NCBI RefSeq assembly: GCF_963678635.1
Contig: NC_087063.1
Location: 85,609,574-85,673,573, forward strand
DNA from: Symsagittifera roscoffensis
Lineage: Eukaryota > Xenacoelomorpha > Acoela > Convolutidae
Reading direction: 5' to 3'
DNA length: 64,000 bases
The notes beneath the pieces were generated by a model that was not told the DNA's origin, did no database searches, and worked only from the letters and a program-made list of their open reading frames with translations. Positions 40,301 to 49,300 of this stretch are shown here, one piece after another; the stretch's first letter is position 1, and each line of letters begins with the position of its first letter. Position numbers and translations under genes: made by a program.

Positions 40301-43300
40301 CAGGGAAATTGAAGTCACCGAGTATTAAAGTTTCATAGTGAAGACTATTTGAGGAATTGAAAGATTCTGTAAACAGGGTAAAATATTCAGATAAACAGCT
40401 ACTCAGAGTCTGCGGCGAAATAGCATAGTTGCTGCTTCTTGGCGGATTATAAACCGTGATAATCAACAACATTGTAGAGTGGAATGTGATGATACAGGCA
40501 CAGGCAAAGTCTTTTTCAACTCCAATGCTGGTGAAGTCAACACTATTAAATACAGAATTATTGGCAGCAATGAGGACGCCTCCGTGCGCCCCATTTGTTC
40601 GATCTGACCGACTGATAATATTATAGTTGCTCGCAGGAAAGACACTCATATCAGGGTGGTTACTGTCTAGCCATGTTTCTGATAGTAAGAGGATATCAGG
40701 GTTGTAAGAAGTGAAAAAATTCAGATACGGTAATCTTCTCTGAAGACTAAGAAGGCTTTGGACATTCATCATCATCAGGGAAATATTGTTCCTCGGAGTT
40801 GTCAGTCACAATTGAGAGATTGTGGAATGGAGAGTGTCAACATCGGCTAGTGTGTCAAGCTGTTTGTCTTTATAGTAGAGAGTATGATTTTTGATTTTCA
40901 TGTCTTCTTTCCTGATGCCCTTTGGAGAGAGAAGGTAGCGTGTTTTAAGCAGTGCTTCCTCTTATTTCTTTCTTCTTTGGTGCAGTCGCCTCGAAGGAAG
41001 AAGGAGGAGTCCTTGAGCAGGCCAGAGGAAGCCTTGACCCGTTTGGCGGTTATTGCATTGTGAAATTGGACGATGAGAGGACGAGGCTTTCTTGCGTTTT
41101 TGATTAATGAGCCTCTACGGTATACATCAGTGATGACAGCATCCGCGCACTTCACAATCTTCAGAACTTTTTCTACATTTGAGTTTTCTTTGAGGAGTCT
41201 ATCAGATGGAGACTTGAAATCTGTCACTTCGGGCACGTTCAGTATTACTACTGATTCTTTTCGATGTTCATCGTTGTCAGGAGGAGGAAAATCAGCTGGG
41301 TTTGTGGTGGAGGTTAATCCATTGACTTTGGTTGTGATTTCCATCAGAGACTTTTTCACTCTTTTGCTTTCACTTTTGGCTTCTGCTGAACAACTTGCTT
41401 TGACCTGGGTGGAAAGATCATTAATGGAATTTTCAAGTTTGGGAATGTTCAGTAGAAGTTCTTGGTGCCTGTTTGCCGTTCGTAACTGTGATTTGGACTC
41501 CCGTAGGAGGCATAGTAGGCTTTCTTTGGTTTGCTCGGATGTGATTTTATTGAAGTGTTCGGCGTTGGCGTGTACAAGTTCTTCTATTGTTGGAAAGTAA
41601 TCGCGTTTCTGGTGACCATCCATTGCAGTGCAAGAAGATAATCCAGTAGGAAGAGAGGAATAAGAATAAGAAGTGAATGAGAGAAGGTAATACGAGAAGA
41701 TACCGCCTGCAGACGCAAACGTCCAAACTACAGGGATTCAAAAGTCCAAAAGTCAAACTCCAAAAGTCGTCGGCCGTATCCAAGCGATAGCTCCGGGGGT
41801 TGAATGGAGGACGTAGGTCCGTCAAACACTGTTTCCGGAGGTGACAGGGAGCAGCTCGTTCACAATATCGTGCCACAGGATTATTTTTTCTGATTTAGGG
41901 ATAAATTTTGCTCGATTTTTGGACAATTTTGCTTGTGTCTTTCACCACTTCTCGAGGGAATGATGTAGAGAGCTTGCTCCAATAACAATAACCATTTAAT
42001 TTATTAAGGGCCACCACGGCTGCCCTTTCAATTCATAATAACCTGAAACTATTTAATAAGTTTATCACAACAATTAGGCTATTTTTGCACTACAGATTGT
42101 GCAACAGATTTGTACAACAGATTATCACCACAGATTGTCTATTTTTGCTTTGAATAACACTCCGTGTGCATTTAGATTGTCCCGATCGATTTTCTTTTTC
42201 GTGATTCAGTCAATTAGTCTAACACTCGTTGTTGCCGAATGCAAAGATAGTTTTTCGCTCGATCAAGAAAGCCTACCCATGAGAGCCAATGTAGAATTTC
42301 TCGGGGGGTCGTCTTCTTTAAGCTGGCTTTCATTCTACTTAGCGACTACAGTGTTTCTACCCTTCATACCGTGTAATAGCGGAGGAAACAAGGACACGAT
42401 ATTATCCACAATCACGAACAGGTTATCTTGGTGGTCAGACTGAATCGGCCGATCAAAGGATTACGCAACTTCCCCCTTGGCTTATGCTTTTTTCGGCTCT
42501 CTTCTTGCGTTTCTAGCTAGTTCAGCAAATCGTGGGCACAATAAGTTAATTCTCAGTCGCAAGGAAAATGAAAGCAATTAACAATGTCTTTAATTAGCTA
42601 ACTACTATGTAACAACTTCTATAACGAAGCCCGCGTTTCGTTCCGTTCACTGGCTTGTTAACTCTATCGTCAATGCTCGCTTGACATAATTCCAAACTCG
42701 CCTACTCCAGCAGCGCAACCCGCCCACACTACTAATTCAACCCTTTACTAAATTGTGAGAAACAACTAGCCTCGCTTCAAGTATTTGTCCTCCACGGACC
42801 AACTATTTTTCTCGGCTCGCACAATCGTTTTCTCTTTAACTGAGAACCAACCGTTCGCTCTTTTAGTGTATGTGTTCTAACTCACGAAGGCTCTCCGGTA
42901 CTCTTCTTTCCTTATCTTTATTTACAATTAGTCTTAGTTAAATCACGCCTTTCCCTATCAGTCCTGACATCCGTTTAAATCACCCTGACATCCGCTTAAA
43001 TCACCCGTCAGCACATGTTTATGACTACGTGCACCCTCCTCTCACCAAAGCCACGTATTCAATTAAGTTTTTATCAATCTTTTCACGCTGATTAGATGCC
43101 CGGTATGATTAGATACCCTGGATTTCAAGCAACCTCCAAACCATGATTTTCTCAAGGTCTTTTTTATCCCGTTAACATTCCGACCTCCCAAGGGTAGGGG
43201 AGAGACCCTTTTCATGGGTAGCTTTTTCATGTCAAGCATCTAAAGTTTCCGACCTTCTAGCTATCAGGAGAACTTAGTTCGTCTATTAGGGGTCAATTTA

Positions 43301-46300
43301 GGCCAAAAAGGTTCCTCCGGGGAGTCAAGTAATTCGTCCTTTCATGCTATTTAGGATATCTAATTCCCACGCCGCGTTCCTACTACTGCCAATTTCCTCT
43401 CGGACTTTATTAAAGTCAAGTTGAATTGCTATTAATAGATCATTCGCCAAGCTAAGCTGAACCCAATATTTACCGAGTCCACTTTGAATTAATTCTACTA
43501 CTCCAAGATGGCGATATAAAACTATATCTATCAGATTCAGCTTAAGACTATAATAGATAAGTTTCTTCACAATTTTTAGTAGGTGTTCGATTCCTATTTC
43601 CATGGGTTACGCTGGGGAATACGCCACTTTCCTATGTTAATCCTAGGGTTTTCTATGCAATTTTTGGGTCATAACGTCCAAAGGTCAACCGGAGTCAAGC
43701 TTCCTCGAACAGGTTCAGGGTGTGTTTTAGGTCGGAATTACCAATTTTTAAACATATTACATTAATACTTTCCAAGTTATCTCATTTCTAGTATCCATTA
43801 TCACTTTTCCCGGGAAAACCCTATTAACACAGAAAGAAGTAGCGGGAAAGTTTACTTACAAGGGTTCTTTTTCCGGCGGTGGGGCCTAGTATCTATTGTC
43901 GCGATAAAATCAGTATATTGTTGTTCATTATTCTGCGTAAATTGCCTAGTTCCGGTCTAAGGGGGTGTTTTTTCCAGTGCCAACAGCTTCCGATTCAACC
44001 GTAGGAAAGGTTTCGAATTATAGCGTCTGATGTATCTTGCCGCTATCTATCTTCCTTCCAAGTTCAAGCTCCTTGAGTTCCTTGGGGCCCGAAAATCGGC
44101 TTCCGGAAGTTAGGGGTGGGTTTTTTTACACTGGGCATCAAACCGAAGTGGGGGTCCTGGAGGTTTGGAGTTCTAAACTTAAGCTTCCCTCAGCGAGACC
44201 TACAACATATTAGAATTTGAGCCCAATACTACCGCTAGTTGCCGAGTTCTGATAGGGCCATTTACAATTCCGGGGACCGTTATCACTTGCGCCCCATGGG
44301 TCTGAGGGGTCTCGTTTTTCATCTGCCCGGGTCAAATCATCTCTAGTCGCGGCTCTCTGAGTTTCATAACCTTGGCTTCCTTAGTTTCCGTCTGAAGGGG
44401 TTCGCTGATTTTGTTGTTTTTCTTTTTTCTGTAATAGGAGTGACGAATTCTTCGAAGATTGAACTATTTTGAGCTCGGCTCTTTGTTTACTGTTCTACTT
44501 TACTTAATGACTAATCAATCTTACACTCAGGTTACTATGGCATGTAATACAGTAGAATCGCCAATTCTACAATGGAGTTGAAAGGTGTGACTCAGTCTGT
44601 TTAAGTTGTTTTACTTTATCCGCTTTTGTAATTAACAGTCTTTTAAAATTGGAACATAGTTGTTTAGATTAACAACTTTTTTTAAACAGAATCAGTGAAT
44701 CTTTTGGTATCTTGTTTTATTTTAAAATGGACCTTGTTTTGAATAATGGAGCCTAAAGATAATTTCCATGCTTACGAATACAAAATCCTCGTGTTCGGGT
44801 CCAGGCAGTAGCGCGGTGTCTTTTGCGTTCTGAAAATTTTCTGCTCTTTAAAAATCCAATATTTGGACTATCGAGTTTCCGCTTTTTTAAGTTCTCGCAG
44901 CTTGTCTTTTTCTCAAAGTTTCAGCTTCCTTAAACTTTTAGGAGTTTCACATCTATCATTTGTAATGGTGCAGATAATTGAATTCATCGATTTCGTGTAA
45001 TTTTGTCTGTTTTTTTGGCGTTTATGTTTCTTCGGCTTAAATGGTTTCGGTTTATGTAGTATAAGTTAACTACCTCACTTAACATATTTGTCTTAATAGA
45101 TTTTCATGTGTTAGTGGGAAGTACATGAAACTTGAAATTAGGCCCGTTGAGTCGCCAAAAAATGTTGACAAAAAATTAGAGCTACAGAATCTTCCAAATT
45201 ACATCTGCTTAGTCTTTGCTCTCCTTAGTGTTAATGCTGGTTTGACGCTGACAGTCGTGTTTATTGGCTGGTTTTCGAGAAATTGAATTTCATTTTGGAC
45301 GTTTGGGTGTTGTTATTTTTTGGCATTTGCTCCGTTTGGCTCCTTTGTAAATGCTTCAAAAGGTAATGTTTTGATTAAATGTTTATAAGAAGTTGGAAGC
45401 TGAATCACATTAAACCTTCAAACAAGTTGCACATGTCAAAGGACAGCATTGTGTGGTTGTGTCTGTTTAGAGTTTAAAAAGGAGATCTATGGGCTGAAGA
45501 AGCGCATTCCGATGGGGCCTCTGACGGCGGAGGAGACTTACGGGCCAGAGAGTATGAAGCAGATGTATGACGAGGCAATCGCCAACTACAAGCGCAAGAG
45601 ACACGAGTGTCTAGCTTTGAAGCAGAAATTAGAGTGCGTTTTTCTTACTGCTAAATACAAAAGGACACAATTGGCTGTTTCCCTCCTTTTTCTGTTGTTG
45701 TTTCTTATTTTGTTGCTACAGCTACTGGGTGTTCGAAATTTATTCGTGGTTAGCTGAACTTTTTTCGTCTTTGATTTGATAATTTTTCAGAAAGCAGGCG
45801 GAGCAGATCGAGGAATTGGAGAAGAAACTGAAGGAGCAAGAAAGTGAGTGAAATCAGTCTTATCTCTTTTCCACTTTACATTTTCCAAACATTAATCAGA
45901 TTAGAATGTTTGATTGGTTGATAGGAATAAATAGCATCATTTCAAATGCATTTTTATCTAATTGAGATGATTTTCACACTGGAGATCAGCATAGTGTATT
46001 ATTATGAACCTTCTGTTTTGCAAACCTAACTTGCAAATAAAAGTCTTCACCTATTTAGAAATTTCACTGTAGCATTGGAACTTGCATGGCATCTGTTTTC
46101 AGCTTTTTTTGTGGCTAGTGTTTGTTACAAATTAAGAGTTTTCGACTGAGTGGTTAATGTGTGAGACTTTTAATCTGTAGTTCCCAGGTTCGAATCCGAG
46201 ACGTAGCCGAATTTTTACTAATTCGAGGCTTATTTCTAAATTTTCTTATTGCACTTGATAGTGTTGCTTTTTGTCGTGTTCCCGCTAGTGTTTGCGAAGC

Positions 46301-49300
46301 GAAGTATCAGCTCTGTGTAGACTAAAATGATGAATGCAATACTTGCTTGGAATTTTAGGATAGTTAATATGGTGCAATTTATTTAGCATAATCGGATCAT
46401 TTTGTCTTTTCAGTTAATCAAAAAGTAGGATAAAATTACTGGGTCATTTGATGACAAATTTATATCAAAGTGAGCCTCTTATGTAGTCACGCAAAAACCA
46501 ATGGGGTCCTAATCTTCGAATTTTTGTATATATCAGTTTGTTTTCGGTTGATAGTAGAAAACTTAGGGCTCAATTGAGTTTGTTTAGGGAGAAGTAGAGC
46601 GCGATACTCACAGATAGTGTTTGGGGCTGATGACCCAGACGAACTGGAGACGCCCTCCTTTATTATCAAAGAAGACGAAGACGAGAGAGAGTCCTTGGAA
46701 AGTAAGCCAACCAGTCTTATTGTTTTCTCCCGCATGAATTATGAAGTAGAGCATGCGACCAAAGCTAGTCGTCGATGGAGCTTTTGTCAATGTGTAATGT
46801 AAAATTTTTGATCATGTATAGTAAAAATATTAAAGCAGTCAGAGAAAGATTTTAAGAAGCAGAGATACTATAAATTGTATACTACAACACAATACATTCC
46901 ATGTTTAGTTTATATTAAACATTTGACAGAACCCAATTAGAAGAAAATTAGGGGCCTAGGAAATTAGGCGACAAACAAATTAGACGACCGTTAAAAAAAC
47001 GGAATTTAGGCGACAAATTTTTGCGAATTTAGACGACAAGAACTGGGCCAACAACGTTTGTTGTTTTGAATGAACTTGCACAAAAGCAAAAAGAGTATAT
47101 GATCACAGAACTGATTAAAATTATTTTTGTAAGTTGATTATGAAACATACATTAAATCAAACAAGTAAATTATACAACTGTGAAATTAATATCCTGATTT
47201 GTGGTTGGACAACCAGTATTTACAACCAAAAGTTAATATAAGTCTAAACAAAGTTCACGCAAGTTATCGTCTAAATTCCGTTATTTTCTGATCGTCTAAT
47301 TTGTTTGTCTAGTTTCGTAAACCCCGAAAATTATTAGCCGAATATTGAATTTTCTCCCAATTATTACTGCAGTATTTAGACAACCGCGTATTTCTTCCCG
47401 TCAGTAAGCAGACAAATACTGTATCAACCAATCAGAATCGAGACAGGGAAGAAATCAATGAGTAATAATTATTTATTTCGAAAGTTTGCTTTCTCATCTC
47501 GATTCTGATTGGTTAATACAGTATTTGTCTGCTTACTGACGAGTAGGAATACGCGGTTGTCTAAATACTGCTACGTAACCTGTAATTAGTTAGTCTTATT
47601 TTGTTCGGTTTGAGGTCAACCTAGTTGTGAACCTAGTTCAATTGACCGCTAAAAAGTGTTGTTTGTTTTGCTCTATTAATATCACTGTCAGTTTTTTTTT
47701 GGAGGGTTCTCATGCTTGAAGGACCGAATGCTTGAAAAGTTTGAACCAATCAAAATGGCTAAGCGTTTCTATTGCCTAAATGCCTTACTCACAAAATCGA
47801 AGTCAATATTAACAGAAAATGTATTAAATCAGTTGAAAATACTCAAAAACATTACAAATTGCGGGTTACAACCGCAATACTATTCAGAAAATCATCAAGA
47901 TTAATGAGATTTTGAATACTTTACTTTGAGATTTTGAATACTCAATTCTGATTGGCTGACAGTAAGCTAAAATTAATTTCAAGCATTCGGTCCTTCAAGC
48001 ATGAGGGACGCCACCTCTTTTTTCTTGCGTTCATTTGCTCTTTAATAACTGTTTGTTGGCTCCGTTTTTTGTAGGGTAAGTAATTAAAGGGGATGTTGAT
48101 AAGGCGCACTGAGCTTTTTATCAATTTAATGCAGTAGATTTTGGATCAAGTCAACAATTTCTTAACACTCTTTGCCTTTGTTGACCAGTTATACATGTAC
48201 GGAGATTCCAATACTCCTGCTTGTGTTTGTTGAGACTTTCAGAAAGCTTTTGAGCGCGTTCACCGCACTATTTGATTACAAAAACTTGAATCTTTTTCAT
48301 TTGACGCCCATTTTATTCATCATATGTCATCTTACCTCAGGGGCAGATTTCAATGTGTGCGTATTGGAAGCGTTATTTCACTCCCCCCCCCCCCTGCCTA
48401 TTCCAAGTGGAGTGCCTTAAGGAATGTTTTAGGGCCTCTTCTGTTTTTAATTTACATAGTTGTCTTACCTGATGAAGCTGTTAGTTGTTTGTGTTTATTA
48501 TTTGCTGATGATGCCAAACTCAGTGGTAATTGCAAAGATAGCCTTCAGCAAGATGTTGATAGCTTCTGCTTGTGGTCCATACGGAACAACAAGGTATTCC
48601 ATGCATCAAAAACCAAACTGTTAAGTTTTCGCAATGACTTTACACATTTACTGTTGCTTTAAATGGCCACAATGTTGAACATGTTGAAATTGTTAAAGAT
48701 TTGAGCGTCACAATATGTTCTTCACTTGATTGGCATGCACACACACATATCCATTAAACTGGCAAAAAAGTCTCATTACATCAAACACACTATTCCTTTC
48801 TCTGTTTCACCTTTTGTGAATTACAATTTACTCAACTCGTGTGTCTTGAGTATTCTTTTATATTGTTACCAAGTGTGGTTTGGAACGGTCACAAATTTAC
48901 GTAAGCTTCTCTCTTTCCACAAAAAATTGAATTAGTGGGCTTCTGGGTTTTCTGAATAGCGATCTGGTCTACGACATCTTTCTGTGCTTCCTCAATGTTA
49001 CCAACTGAGGACTTAGGGTGAGGTCATATTTATTTTTGCTCGAACTATTTAAGTTTGTTGTCTTTTGCTTTTCCTAGTAAAGCGGGCTTACGTTAAGAAA
49101 ATTAAGTGATTTTTACAATGTCGTTCAAGTAGCAAATTTTCTACATCCAGAGGCTACTTCTATCGTGTAGTAGACGAAGCAAGTTATATCTCTAGAAACA
49201 CGAACATCAACATTTTTGATCAGCCCAGAAAGTTTAAAGGGGATCTTCTCTCCTACCTGATCTCACTCTGGACTACCAAATCTGTTTGCACCATGTCTAG

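Larger units (their letters stand above)
37814..42129 (-). mobile_element. Nearly full-length LINE (CR1/jockey-like), 4.3 kb
   Basis: Contains a 5' UTR of about 0.5 kb, ORF1 and ORF2 (endonuclease plus reverse transcriptase), and a 3' tail ending in a short (GTT)n repeat next to the left duplication. An exact 22-bp target-site duplication brackets it, so the insertion ends can be placed at 37814 and 42129. The 5' junction also has several ACAGATT repeats at 42095-42135, so some bases there may be target-derived filler. The copy is young: ORF1 is intact and ORF2 has two in-frame stops and apparently two frameshifts. Confidence 0.9.

Noticed and set aside
41073-41600. 175-residue + ORF
   Set aside because: Antisense of the intact LINE ORF1, with no family likeness.
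43091-43125. GATTAGATACCC string, resembling a conserved small-subunit rRNA motif
   Set aside because: The surrounding sequence shows no other rRNA core motifs on either strand, and the string is part of a local near-duplication.
46150-46205. tRNA-Lys gene
   Set aside because: Anticodon-loop and T-arm text match, but the acceptor stem is absent and the segment recurs in diverged form inside a repeat family, so it is tRNA-derived rather than a tRNA gene.
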